Source of the DNA: Methylosinus sp. Ce-a6
Lineage (GTDB): Bacteria > Pseudomonadota > Alphaproteobacteria > Rhizobiales > Beijerinckiaceae
Direction: 5' to 3'
Assembly: GCF_009811655.1 (NCBI RefSeq)
Contig: NZ_BGJX01000014.1
Coordinates: 31,249-95,248, forward strand
DNA length: 64,000 bases
This document shows positions 17,524 through 26,779 of this stretch, piece by piece. Below the pieces are notes generated by a model that did no database searches, was not told where the DNA came from, and was given only the letters and a program-made list of their open reading frames with translations. A program made the position numbers and the translations under genes. Every line of letters starts with the position of its first letter. Positions within the stretch are counted from its first letter, which is position 1.

Positions 17524-19893
17524 GTGCCGCGTCGCTTTGGTCAGTGGCTCCGAGGCTCCGGGGGGCTTTCGCGGCTCGGTCGGCTCTGCTTCGCATTCAT
17601 CTTCCCCGTCGTGACGCTCGCGGGCTGCTCGTCGAACGAGCAGCTGATGGGAATAGGCCCCGGCGACGCCGTCGACGCGATACGCGACAAGGATCTGACC
17701 GCTCGCTTTTCGGCGTTTTCGGATCGCGTGCGCCATGTCGCGCGCGCCTCCGCTCCCAAGCTCTTTCCCGGAGAGGCGAGCGCCGCCGAGAGCGCGCGGG
17801 GAGGCGAGGGATTCACCGCGCTCGCCGCCGAACCCGACGCCGCGCGAGGCGACTCCGTCGAGGTGAATTTCGAGCAGGCCGACATTCAGACCGTCGCCAA
17901 AGCGCTGCTCGGCGACGCCCTCGGCCTCAATTTCGTGGTCGATCAGCGCATCCAAGGCCCCATCACGATCGTCTCGGCGAGTCCTATTCCGCGCAAGGAC
18001 ATTCTGCCGGTGTTCGAGAGCGTGCTGCGGATGTCGAACGGCGCGCTCCTGCGTGACCAAGACATCGTGAGGATCATGCCGGCCAGCGACGCGACGGGGT
18101 CCGGCGCCGTCACCTTCGGCGGCGCGGAACCCGGCTTCGGCGTGACCATTGTCCCGCTTCGCCATGTTTCCGCGACCGCATTGGTGAAGGCCGTCGAGAA
18201 TTTCGTCGTCCGGCCGACGGCGATCCGCGCCGATTCCGCTCGCAACATCGTCCTCATACAAGGAACGTCGAGCGAGCGGCGCGCGGCGCTCGACGTGATC
18301 GCGGGATTCGACGTCGAATGGCTGCGCAATCAATCCGTCGGTCTCTATCCGCTGAAATCGACGGCGCCCGACACGATCATTCGTGAGCTCGATCGAATCT
18401 TCGAGACGTCGGAGAATGGCCGGGGCTCCAGCCTCGTCGGCTTTCAGCCGATTTCGCGCATGAACGCCGTCATGGCGATCGCGCGAACTCCAAGGACGCT
18501 GGAGCGCGTGACGCAATGGATTCGGCGCCTCGACCGCTCCGACCCGACGGGCGCGACCGTTCGCGTCTATCGACTCGAAAATGGCAGCGCGACGAAGATC
18601 ACGAAAATACTGAATGAAATATTCGTCGGCAAAGGCGCCGGCGCGACGAGCGACTCCGCATCCAGTCAGCTCGCTCCCGGAACGGCCGCCACGCAGACGA
18701 AGCTCGACCAGCTTTCCGCCGGCAGTTCTTTCGGAAACGGCGCCGCGGGATCGGGCGTGGGCGCTCAACGCTCCGTCGGGGCGGGCCCCGCGGCCGGCGG
18801 CGGCCAGCTCGCCGCCGCCTTCGAGACATTCGGCGAAAAAAAGGACGCGGACGCGGAGCTGAAAGGCGAAGCGGCGGCGACATCGACGGCCGGCGCGCTG
18901 CCGAAAGGCATGTTTCAGCATGTTCGCATCACCGCCGACTCCAGCAATAATTCCGTCGTGATCTTTTCCAATCAGGAGGATTATCGCGTGATCGAGCGCT
19001 CGATCCGCGAACTCGACCGTCCCCAGTTGCAGGTCGCGATCGAGGCGACCGTCGCGGAAGTGTCGCTGACCGATCAGCTGCAATACGGCGTTCAATATTA
19101 TCTGGGCGGCAAATCGAGAAACAATGCATCACTGGCGAATGCAGATGCGAGACCGAGGCCCCCATCGGACTCGTCTTCCTCTTCCGTCACCTCCGCCGTC
19201 GCCAACCTCGCGCTGCAACGGGTTCTTCCAGGGTTCAATCTTCTCCTCGGCCCGGAGGCGCAGCCCCATGTCATTTTGAACGCGCTTTCGACTCTCACGA
19301 GCGTCAAGGTGCTGTCGGCGCCTTCCTTGGTCGTCACCGACAATCAGCCCGCATTATTGCAAGTCGGACAACAAATACCCGTCTCAATGGGCTCCGCGAC
19401 CGTTCTCTCGAGCTCCAACACCATCGTCAACTCGATCCAAATGCGCGACACCGGCGTGATCCTGAAGGTTTGGCCTCACGTGCACGCCAATGGAATGGTT
19501 CAGATCGAGGTGGAGCAGGAGATCTCCAACGCCATCGACCCCAGTTTGACGCCGACCATCTCGCAGCGGCGCGTGCATTCGACCGTTTCCGTGGCGAGCG
19601 GCCAGACCGTCATGCTCGGCGGCATGATCAGCGAACAGGAGAACGATAGGATCGACGGACTCCCGGGCCTGCGCCGCATCGCCTATCTGGGCGATCTCTT
19701 CGGCAACACGGACAGATCCAAAGACCGCCAGGAAATCATCGTTTTCATAAAGCCGCAGATCATCCGAAACGGATTCGACTCGCGAGGCGTCGCGGAGGAG
19801 TTTCTCTCTCGGCTCGACACGATGCGCAGCGTTCGCCGCGACTCGACCGAAATTTCGTTGGATTCCACTCGCGGGCGCAGGATCGTCAAATGA
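17524..19893 (+). CDS. gspD: Type II secretion secretin, lipoprotein (HxcQ-like), copy 1
   Basis: A secretin of about 789 residues. A GTG at 17524 with GGAG upstream is my preferred start; ATG at 17470 is possible. The signal peptide ends in a lipobox (VVTLAGC), so the protein is predicted to be lipidated and able to reach the outer membrane without a pilotin, as known for HxcQ. Domains: N0 (FEQADIQTVAKALLGDALGLNF), N1-N3 repeats with a Gly/Ser/Ala-rich insertion at about 385-455, then the secretin core (VKVLSAPSLVVTDNQPALLQVGQ, DTGVILKVWPHV, VASGQTVMLGGMISEQ). It forms the outer-membrane channel. No other gsp gene follows on this side. A paralogue lies at 61412-63703. Confidence 0.92.
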   Translation: MPRRFGQWLRGSGGLSRLGRLCFAFIFPVVTLAGCSSNEQLMGIGPGDAVDAIRDKDLTARFSAFSDRVRHVARASAPKLFPGEASAAESARGGEGFTALAAEPDAARGDSVEVNFEQADIQTVAKALLGDALGLNFVVDQRIQGPITIVSASPIPRKDILPVFESVLRMSNGALLRDQDIVRIMPASDATGSGAVTFGGAEPGFGVTIVPLRHVSATALVKAVENFVVRPTAIRADSARNIVLIQGTSSERRAALDVIAGFDVEWLRNQSVGLYPLKSTAPDTIIRELDRIFETSENGRGSSLVGFQPISRMNAVMAIARTPRTLERVTQWIRRLDRSDPTGATVRVYRLENGSATKITKILNEIFVGKGAGATSDSASSQLAPGTAATQTKLDQLSAGSSFGNGAAGSGVGAQRSVGAGPAAGGGQLAAAFETFGEKKDADAELKGEAAATSTAGALPKGMFQHVRITADSSNNSVVIFSNQEDYRVIERSIRELDRPQLQVAIEATVAEVSLTDQLQYGVQYYLGGKSRNNASLANADARPRPPSDSSSSSVTSAVANLALQRVLPGFNLLLGPEAQPHVILNALSTLTSVKVLSAPSLVVTDNQPALLQVGQQIPVSMGSATVLSSSNTIVNSIQMRDTGVILKVWPHVHANGMVQIEVEQEISNAIDPSLTPTISQRRVHSTVSVASGQTVMLGGMISEQENDRIDGLPGLRRIAYLGDLFGNTDRSKDRQEIIVFIKPQIIRNGFDSRGVAEEFLSRLDTMRSVRRDSTEISLDSTRGRRIVK

Positions 19894-20391
19894 GCGACGA
19901 CGACGGCGTTCCCGGTTTTTCGCTCTCCGCTGCGGCGGCCGAGTTCGACGACGCTCCGCGCAACACGCTCGTCGCAGCCGAGACGTCGCTCGTCGCGACC
20001 ATTTCTTTTCTGTTCCCGCCCGGTTCGGAGGCGGCCGCCTCGACGAGCCTGGAGGCGACGACATCCGCTCTCGCAACGGTCTGGATGGCGCGCTCGCGAA
20101 GAGCGCGCGACTCTCGGAGTGAGAAATTACCTTTCGGCGTGTTCCTGCGCCCCTCGCTTTGGCTCGTTTATTTCACATCGCTCTTTCCGAGCGGAGGATG
20201 ACGGCGAAATTTCCGAGGGAGACTGCCATGGCCAATTCCAGGACGGTCGTTGTCCTTTCGGCGAATGCGTCGGTCGAGCCGCCGCTGAATCGAAGAACGC
20301 GATTTCGCGTCGGTTCGACCGTAGAAATCACTTCGAGCCGCGAGCTCGCGCCATCGAAACTCCGCGCGCCGACCGCTGCGGAGCGGGTTCG
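19894..20391. other. Region between gspD and the ECF sigma gene
   Basis: About 500 bases. A 103-codon open frame (19890-20201) overlaps the gspD stop by ATGA, but its Ser/Ala-rich product has no recognisable domain and resembles a shadow frame. Nothing else is seen apart from the GCGGAGCGGG ribosome site just before the sigma gene. Confidence 0.35.
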
Positions 20392-20973
20392 ATGACGGTC
20401 GAAACCAGCCGAGCGACGCTCATCAACCTGCTCTTGGCGGGATATGACGATCTCAAGAAACGGCTCGCGCGGCGATTGGGCTCTTCGGACATCGCCGCAG
20501 ATATTCTGCACGACACTTTCGTGCGGTTGAACTCCGATGTCAAAATCGGACCCGTCACGAGCCCGGAGGCCTATCTCTTCCGCATCGCAATGCGGATCGC
20601 CGCCGATCGGCGCAGAGCAGAAAGCTGGGATTCGGTGGAATCTCGACTTTTCTTCGACATCGCCGATGATACTCCAGATCCGGAGCGGATCGTCGAGGCC
20701 CGTTCAGATATCGAAGCGCTCAAGCGCGGGCTCATGGAGATGCCGCAACGGCGGCGCGACATATTGATCGCCGCCTCGATCGAGGAAGTGCCCTATTCGG
20801 TTCTCGCAGAGCGATTCAATGTGACCAGGAGGACGATTCAGAACGAGTTGAGGCTCGCTCTCGTCCACTGCTCGAAACTCTTGAATCGCGCTCCTGCGAC
20901 ACGCATGCCGCCGCGGCGCCGTCGCAAATCCGAGGCCGGACAGAACGAGGACGCCGACGGAGATCTGGCCTGA
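20392..20973 (+). CDS. ECF-type RNA polymerase sigma factor (FecI-like)
   Basis: A 193-residue sigma factor starting at ATG 20392 with GGAG nearby. Region 2 is visible at about 10-75 (YDDLKKRLARRLGSSDIAADILHDTFVRL, then PEAYLFRIAMRIAADRRR) and region 4 at about 110-165 (MEMPQRRRDILIAASIEEVPYSVLAERFNVTRRTIQNEL). It resembles the sigma at 49191-49766. No FecR-type anti-sigma lies next to it, so it may share the regulator elsewhere or act alone. Its position 500 bases after gspD suggests it may control the secretion genes; that is inference. Confidence 0.9.
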   Translation: MTVETSRATLINLLLAGYDDLKKRLARRLGSSDIAADILHDTFVRLNSDVKIGPVTSPEAYLFRIAMRIAADRRRAESWDSVESRLFFDIADDTPDPERIVEARSDIEALKRGLMEMPQRRRDILIAASIEEVPYSVLAERFNVTRRTIQNELRLALVHCSKLLNRAPATRMPPRRRRKSEAGQNEDADGDLA

Positions 20974-21023
20974 ACGACGCCAATGACGCGTCGTGCGGTC
21001 GAATTATGCGCGTGAGACGAGGC

Positions 21024-22121
21024 TCAGCGGCGGCGGCCGAGCGCCAGAGCGCATTGCGCGAGACCGAGCCTCGCTCCTTCGACGCCCGGCGAGAGCGCCG
21101 CCGCATGCTCGAATGCGATTTCCGCGCGATCGTATTTTTTCAGCGCCATGAGCGCCTCGCCGAGCGACACGTAGAATTCTGCGGGTCGACGCTGGTCGAT
21201 GCCGATGGCGTGAAAGAAATGCTGGATCGCTTTTTCGGGTTCGCCGATTTTTTGCAGAGCGATGGCGTAGGAGGCATGAACCGCCGCGCTTTTGGGCTCC
21301 AGCGCGATGGCCGCCTCGAATTGAGCATGCGCCTCGCTTCTTCGATCGCCGGCGAGATAGGTTTCGGCGAGCGCGAGAATGGCCGAGGTGAATTGCGGAT
21401 CGGCGTCGATCGCGCTGAGGAGGAGCTGTTCGGATCGCGACAGATCGCCGAGCCTGCGCTCGAGCGCGCCGAGCCCGCATAGCGCGCGGCTCTCATTCGG
21501 CTTCCGTCCCAAAATAAATTCATAGATGCGTTTCGCCGGTTCGCCGTCGACCTCGCGCCTCGACGCCTCCATGAGCAGAGCCTCGTGTAAAATGGCCTCT
21601 TCGGCCTCCGGCAGCTCGCTGATTTCGACAGGCGTCGCTCCGTCCAAGAAGGTCGCGAGGGCCGACGCCTCGGAATGATCCGGCGCGAGCGAAAGCGCGT
21701 CGGCGACATTGGCTTTCGCGAATTCATAGAGACCGAGACTTGCGAAGGCCCTGGCGAGGCCCACGCGCCAGTCGGCGTAACGCTGGTCGAGCATGAGAGC
21801 GGCGGAGAAGGCCGCCGCCGCGGAAACCGGCCGATGCTCGAGCAAGAGCAATCCCAGCCGCGCATGAGCGTCCGCGTTCCGCGGATCGGCTTCGATCGCA
21901 ATTTTGAAGAAAGCCTGCGCCGCGTCGCCTTGCCCTTTGCGCGCGGCGATCACGCCACGCAAATAGGCCATCGGACCTTCGGCCTGGGGGTCGTCGAGCA
22001 AGGTCGCGAGCAGCACGTCCGCGCTGTCGAGACGATTCTCGTCGATCAATTTCATTGCTCGTTCGAGGATCGCTCTGACATAGTCGGGATGTCTCTCACG
22101 ATGAATCTGCGTCGTCGTCAT
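21024..22121 (-). CDS. TPR-repeat protein coupled to a GT41 glycosyltransferase
   Basis: A protein of about 365 residues made of tetratricopeptide repeats (AEGPMAYLRGVIAARKGQGDAAQAFFKIAIEADP, ADAHARLGLLLLEH, FTSAILALAETYLAGDRRSEAHAQFEAAIALEP, AEFYVSLGEALMALKKYDRAEIAFEHAAALSP). The frame is open further upstream, but the ATG at 22121 overlaps the stop of the upstream GT41 gene (ATGA), which fixes the start. No signal peptide is seen, so it is expected in the cytosol. TPR arrays bind protein partners; an adaptor role for the neighbouring transferase is inferred. Confidence 0.87.
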   Translation of the reverse strand: MTTTQIHRERHPDYVRAILERAMKLIDENRLDSADVLLATLLDDPQAEGPMAYLRGVIAARKGQGDAAQAFFKIAIEADPRNADAHARLGLLLLEHRPVSAAAAFSAALMLDQRYADWRVGLARAFASLGLYEFAKANVADALSLAPDHSEASALATFLDGATPVEISELPEAEEAILHEALLMEASRREVDGEPAKRIYEFILGRKPNESRALCGLGALERRLGDLSRSEQLLLSAIDADPQFTSAILALAETYLAGDRRSEAHAQFEAAIALEPKSAAVHASYAIALQKIGEPEKAIQHFFHAIGIDQRRPAEFYVSLGEALMALKKYDRAEIAFEHAAALSPGVEGARLGLAQCALALGRRR

Positions 22122-24397
22122 CGCGCTACACTCGAATGGGAAATATTTTCGGCGGGCGAGCCGCTCGCGTGCGCGCGGGAAGAAAGATCGCCTTCGCGAG
22201 GAATCGAACACCACTCGCGCCACAGACGCAAAAGTTCGTTGGAAAGATTCTGCCCGAAGCGAAGCTGATCGTTCAGCGGCGATGCGGCGACGCGATCACG
22301 CAATCCGGCGCGAAGCGAAGCGAGCTCGTCGAGCGCGCTCGACCAGCGAACGGCGGATGCGACATATTCGTCCACCGAGCGGCAACAGAACTCCGCGAGG
22401 CCGGCGGCGGTGAGATGGGTCGCAGAGTGGCGGCCGGCGAAAGTGTCGCCGACGAAGGTGACGGTGGGAACGCCCATCCACATCGCCTCGAGCGTCGTGA
22501 CGCCGCCCGAATAGGGAAACGGATCGAGCGCGAGATCGATTTGGCCATAGGCTTCGAGCAGCTTCGATTGCTCGGTTTCGCCGACGAGCTCGACGCGCTG
22601 ACGAGACAGACCGGCGTTCTCGAAAATGCGATAGAGCGCGTCTCGCGTGGCGGTCTCGTTCAATCCGCCATAGACGAGAAGAATGCGCGAGCCGGGGACC
22701 CCATCGACGATGCGCGCCCAAGCGCGCGCGACCTCGGCGTTGAGCTTCGCCGGCCGGTTGAAGCAGCCGAAAGTGAAGACGTCCTTTTCGCTCGCGGGTA
22801 GCGGCGCCACATCCGGAGGATCGGTCGGCGGATGGTAGCACACATAGCAGTCCGGCAGCCGGATCACGGGCTCCATATAAAATTCGTCGTCCTCCGCGGG
22901 CGCTTCGATCGGATCGGCGATGAGTCCGTCATAGGTGTCGAGACCGATCGTTCCGACATAGCCCGCCCAGCTCAGCTGAATCGGAGCCGCGCGCCGCGCG
23001 AACAGGGAAAGGCGATTGCCGGCGGTATGCCCGGCGAGATCGAAGAGAATGTCGATCTCGTGCTCGCCGATCAAATCGGCGAGCGCATCGTCGTCGAGGC
23101 CGGACACGTCGCGCCAGAATCGGGCCGACGCCTTGTAGCGCTCGCTGAAATCGTCGTCTTCGCGTTTCTTGTCGGTCTTGTAGCAATAGATCTCATAGCC
23201 GAAAGCCGCGAGCTGCTCGAAGGCGCGCAATGTGAGGTAGGCGGCGGCGTGCCGATGGAAGTCGGCGGAGACGAGGCCGATCCGCGGCTTGCGCGCAGGT
23301 TTTGGCTCATTCGTGAAATCGAGCCGATCACGCGGCGCGACCCGATAGAGCGCGCCCCAATTCCGGTGCGCTTCGAGCAGCTCCCGTTTCGTCACGCCGG
23401 GCTTGTGCTGAAGAGCGAAGAGGAGCGTCCCGGCGATCTCGGCGCTCGCGGGATTGAGCGACCCGGCATGACGATAGGCAACCACGGCCTCTTCTATGCG
23501 GCCCTGTCCGAGCAGGCCGAAGCCGCGGCTGACATAGGGCTCGGGCCGCAACGGGTCGAGCGCGATGGCGCGTTCGATATGTTCGAGGCCGAGTTGAAAG
23601 CTGCGATGATTGATGAGGAATTGCCCGAACATATATTGCGACAACGCCTCGTTCGGCGCGAGTTTCGCCGCCATTTCGAACAGCCGTCCGGCCTGCTGCT
23701 CGCGCGCCTCCTTGCCGAAGTTCACGCCGAGCTCGATCAGCGCCCTGAAATTCTCGCTGTCGAGGGCGGCGGCCGCCTGCATGTCGTCCGCCGCCTTGTC
23801 GTATTCGCCATTCATCACGAAGGCGAGGGCGCGCGTGCGATATGCGTCCGCATAGACGCCGTCGAGCCGCAAGGCGCGATCGAGGGCCTCGATCGCCTCC
23901 TCCCGGCGGTTCACATTCAGCAGCGCGAGCCCGAGGCTGTATTGCGCGAGCGGCAGGTTCGCGTTGCGCGACAATCCGCGCTGCAAGAACGGTATGCCTT
24001 CTCTCGGGCGCCCGGTGCGCGCGAGGCATGTGCCGATTTCGGCGAGCGATTGCGCATGCTCCGGCGTGACGAGGAGCTCGAGGCGAAATGCGTCGATCGC
24101 ATCTTGAAAACGATCGAGACGACATAGAGCGACGCCGCGCGCATATTGATAGCCGGCTTGGTTCGGAGCGCATCGCGTCGCATCCTCGAATGCGCGCAGG
24201 GCTTCGCGCCAATGGCCGGCGCGGGCATGTTCGAGGCCACGCGAATGACATTTGCGCCCGCGTGCGATTTGCGCCGGCGCGATCTGCGTCGCCGCGCTCG
24301 CGCCGTCAGCGGCCATCGCGACGACTCCGAAAAACGCGCGCTCCGCGCCCATGCTCGCGCGAATGATCGCACGCGCCGGCCCCGACTCCTCCGCCAT
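22118..24397 (-). CDS. TPR-containing GT41 (SPINDLY/OGT-type) glycosyltransferase
   Basis: About 759 residues from the ATG at 24397, which is preceded by GAGAGGAA. Residues about 40-340 are TPR units (GLEHARAGHWREALRAFEDATRCAPN, NANLPLAQYSLGLALLNVNRREEAIEALDRAL). The remainder is the SPINDLY/O-GlcNAc transferase catalytic region: RIGLVSADFHRHAAAYL, DILFDLAGHTAGNRL, FARRAAPIQLSWAGYVGTIG, FGCFNRPAKLN, DPFPYSGGVTTLEAMWMGVPTV and GRHSATHLTAAGL. GT41 enzymes transfer sugars to protein side chains in the cytosol; HMW1C-type members glycosylate two-partner-secretion adhesins before export. The giant TpsA encoded 2.4 kb away is an attractive substrate. Confidence 0.9.
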   Translation of the reverse strand: MAEESGPARAIIRASMGAERAFFGVVAMAADGASAATQIAPAQIARGRKCHSRGLEHARAGHWREALRAFEDATRCAPNQAGYQYARGVALCRLDRFQDAIDAFRLELLVTPEHAQSLAEIGTCLARTGRPREGIPFLQRGLSRNANLPLAQYSLGLALLNVNRREEAIEALDRALRLDGVYADAYRTRALAFVMNGEYDKAADDMQAAAALDSENFRALIELGVNFGKEAREQQAGRLFEMAAKLAPNEALSQYMFGQFLINHRSFQLGLEHIERAIALDPLRPEPYVSRGFGLLGQGRIEEAVVAYRHAGSLNPASAEIAGTLLFALQHKPGVTKRELLEAHRNWGALYRVAPRDRLDFTNEPKPARKPRIGLVSADFHRHAAAYLTLRAFEQLAAFGYEIYCYKTDKKREDDDFSERYKASARFWRDVSGLDDDALADLIGEHEIDILFDLAGHTAGNRLSLFARRAAPIQLSWAGYVGTIGLDTYDGLIADPIEAPAEDDEFYMEPVIRLPDCYVCYHPPTDPPDVAPLPASEKDVFTFGCFNRPAKLNAEVARAWARIVDGVPGSRILLVYGGLNETATRDALYRIFENAGLSRQRVELVGETEQSKLLEAYGQIDLALDPFPYSGGVTTLEAMWMGVPTVTFVGDTFAGRHSATHLTAAGLAEFCCRSVDEYVASAVRWSSALDELASLRAGLRDRVAASPLNDQLRFGQNLSNELLRLWREWCSIPREGDLSSRAHASGSPAENISHSSVAR

Positions 24398-24628
24398 TTT
24401 CGCAATTCCTCTCAAATGAACACGTTCGGATGACGCATGATGTATAGAATAGGAGCGAAGGCGTTCGCGAACTTTTTTTCTGCGTCTGCGCCGAATTATT
24501 TTCTTCGCGATTCGGGCTCGAACGACGTCTATTGGTTGCAAGGCGGCGTGAATGCGGCAATCGAAGAGGAAGCTGTCGTAGAGGCTACGCGTACTACTAC
24601 AGATATCCTCTCAGCAACGTCGAACGAC

Positions 24629-24661
24629 TGTTACAGTAGCGTCATTTTACAGTCATCGAAA
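24629..24661 (+). promoter_or_regulatory. Three-unit Pho box upstream of the PstS-like gene
   Basis: Three consecutive 11-base units, TGTTACAGTAG, CGTCATTTTAC and AGTCATCGAAA, occupy 24629-24661. The consensus PhoB half-site is CTGTCAT followed by four AT-rich bases, repeating every 11 bases. The core positions keep this phase in all three units. The block lies 68 bases before the preferred PstS start and reads in its direction, so phosphate-starvation induction by PhoB is predicted. Confidence 0.72.
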
Positions 24662-24728
24662 CGGCCTCTCGGCGAGAGGCCGAACCCTTTCGCGCGGCCT
24701 TGCGCAATAATCTCGTATGGAGATGACA

Positions 24729-26516
24729 ATGTCAGCGATTTCCTTCGGCAAACGCATTCTCAATGGAAGCTCGGCTCTCGCGCTTTCGTCTATCGCCCTG
24801 CTCGGCGTCCAGCCGGCCTCGGCGGATCCGTCGGAAGGCATTTTCGGCGGTGGCAGCACGCTCGCTTCGCTCGCCCTTCGTCAGGAGTTCGACTGCTGGG
24901 CCGATCATGTCGTGAAGGCCACGGGCCCGAGCACGGCGGTGGGCGGCAGCTGCTTTCCGGGCGTCGCGACGCTCGGTCTCTATGCCGGCGTCGGCAGCGG
25001 CAATGGCGCGCGCGCCTATATCGCCAATCGCGCCGATCATCTCGCGCTCGGCTCGTTCCCGTCGGCCATCAACTTTCCCGCCGTGCCGCCGGAGTATAAG
25101 GATGGCAGCATCGCGTCGCCGAGCTATCTGACGAGCTATCCCTATCCGCATATCGATTTCGGCGCCAGCGACTCGCCGCTGGCGTCCAACCTTCTCAGCG
25201 GCCTCACCGTCACCACTTACACCGTCACTTGGGGCAGCACGACGGTTACGGCCGCCGTCGCGGGCTCGGCGTCCTACAACAGCGCCAATTGGGGCGCGCC
25301 GATCCAGCTGCCGCTGTTCGAAGCGCCGGTCGCCGTCGCGATCAACGTGCCGACCTCGGGCACGAACGGCTGGACGATCAACTCGCAGACGACGCTCGGC
25401 GCCGCCGGCGGCGCGATCCAGCTCTCGACCGCGCAGGTCTGCGCGATCTTCTCGGGCCTCGTGACCAATTGGAACGACACGACGACCAACATTCCCTATC
25501 TGCTGAGCAACGGTTCGACCGGAACGCAGAAGTTCTCGGACGACAACAGCGGCGTAGCCTATCACACGAACAAGGCGATCACCATCGTCTATCGTTCGGA
25601 CGGCAGCGGCACGAGCTTCGTCTTCACCAACTATCTGAAGAACGTCTGCCCGCTGCTCGATCCGAGCAACACCTACGGCTATCAGTCGATCTACAACACC
25701 AGCGTGCTGCCCAACAACAACTTCACGCAGCTGATCAACAAGGTCACGGCCTATGGCCGCGCCTTCGCCGCCACCGTCGGCGCCGACGGCAGCGACGCCG
25801 TCGCGGCGGCGATCGGCAATTCGTCCGCGAACGACGGCCGCATCGGCTATCTGAGCAACGACTTCGTTCAGCCGTATAACCCTGTCTCGTCGACGGCGCC
25901 CTATGGCGCGAGCCTGCAGAACGACTATCTGCGCTTGCATCAGGTCTACCACCCCGGCCAGTCGGGCGATCTGGGCTCCGCGCAGAACTTCATCGCGCCG
26001 ACGCCGACCAGCGCCGACGCGGCCTGGGCGGCTCTGAACACGACCCATGGCGTCACGCTGTCGACGACCTGGACCTTCAACGATTATAACATCTATGCGA
26101 AGACCTTCCCGGCGAACACGAACCTGCCGGGTTCGCCCACATCCGGCAATCCGGGCTTTGTCGACATCGGCGGCCGCTCCATCCTCCCGCTGGCGGATGG
26201 CGCGGCGGCCTATTCGCTGGTCGGAACCGCCTATGGCTTCTTCTACAGCTGCTATGGCGACACCACCTCGCCCTACGCGATCACCGGCTCGTCTCGCGAG
26301 AGCAAGATCAAGGACTTCTTGACGTGGTTCTACAATGTCGCCGGCACGAAGCCGTCGACTGGCATTCTGAACAGCCGCGGCTTCGGAGGGCTTCCCTCGG
26401 CGTGGGTCTCGAACATCAATGCCGAATATCTCAACGGCTCGAACCCCAGCGTCATCGCCCATCCCGGCGCGCCTTTCACCAATTGCTACAGCGTGACGGG
26501 CGGCGCTCAGGGCTGA
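24729..26516 (+). CDS. Large PstS/DING-family phosphate-binding protein, predicted exported
   Basis: A protein of about 595 residues with a signal peptide (ILNGSSALALSSIALLGVQPASA). I start at the ATG at 24729, with GGAG six bases ahead; the first in-frame ATG is 24717. The mature N-terminus carries the phosphate-binding-protein motif FGGGSTLASLALRQEF, and near residue 295 comes AITIVYRSDGSGTSFVFTNYL, both typical of PstS/DING proteins. Usual PstS length is about 340, so this form has roughly 250 extra residues, mostly Ser/Thr/Asn/Gly-rich. No pst permease is adjacent. The Pho box upstream and the neighbouring secretin suggest a secreted or surface phosphate-binding protein rather than a transporter subunit. 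Confidence 0.87.
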   Translation: MSAISFGKRILNGSSALALSSIALLGVQPASADPSEGIFGGGSTLASLALRQEFDCWADHVVKATGPSTAVGGSCFPGVATLGLYAGVGSGNGARAYIANRADHLALGSFPSAINFPAVPPEYKDGSIASPSYLTSYPYPHIDFGASDSPLASNLLSGLTVTTYTVTWGSTTVTAAVAGSASYNSANWGAPIQLPLFEAPVAVAINVPTSGTNGWTINSQTTLGAAGGAIQLSTAQVCAIFSGLVTNWNDTTTNIPYLLSNGSTGTQKFSDDNSGVAYHTNKAITIVYRSDGSGTSFVFTNYLKNVCPLLDPSNTYGYQSIYNTSVLPNNNFTQLINKVTAYGRAFAATVGADGSDAVAAAIGNSSANDGRIGYLSNDFVQPYNPVSSTAPYGASLQNDYLRLHQVYHPGQSGDLGSAQNFIAPTPTSADAAWAALNTTHGVTLSTTWTFNDYNIYAKTFPANTNLPGSPTSGNPGFVDIGGRSILPLADGAAAYSLVGTAYGFFYSCYGDTTSPYAITGSSRESKIKDFLTWFYNVAGTKPSTGILNSRGFGGLPSAWVSNINAEYLNGSNPSVIAHPGAPFTNCYSVTGGAQG

Positions 26517-26541
26517 TCTGAGCGGTCGAATTTCCGTCGGG

Positions 26542-26573
26542 CCGGGCGCGTCGAAAGACGCGCCCGGTTTTTT
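26542..26573 (+). terminator. Rho-independent terminator of the PstS-like gene
   Basis: An 11-base perfect GC-rich stem, CCGGGCGCGTC (26542-26552) with GACGCGCCCGG (26557-26567), closes a GAAA tetraloop and is followed by six T residues. It lies 26 bases after the stop codon. Confidence 0.92.
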
Positions 26574-26599
26574 GCCATTTGGGACATGATACGGTCGCT

Positions 26600-26752
26600 G
26601 ACGAAACAACGGCCCTCACCCTGAGGAGCCCGTGAAGCGGGCGTCTCGAACGGTCGAAAGCCGTGCGTGCTGGATCATCCTGCGTTTGCGGCTCAGGCTG
26701 AGCCCCCTTGGATCGCTTCGTCGCTTCGCTCCTCGCGATGATGACGATCAAA
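26600..26752. repeat. Dispersed-repeat-like intergenic sequence
   Basis: The stretch beginning CCCTCACCCTGAGGAGCC, with GGGCGTCTCGAA, and ending with GGATCGCTTCGTCGCTTCGC and CTCGCGATGA, has the look of repetitive intergenic elements that I recall from many alphaproteobacterial genomes. Copy number cannot be judged from this window alone. It separates the PstS terminator from the convergent TpsA stop. Confidence 0.5.
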
Positions 26753-26779
26753 GGCGAATGCGTCGTGACCGCGTCGCCC

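Noticed and set aside
19890..20201. 103-codon open frame overlapping the gspD stop by ATGA
   Set aside because: The overlap is suggestive, but the Ser/Ala-rich product has no domain, the ribosome site would lie inside gspD, and it reads like a frame shadow.
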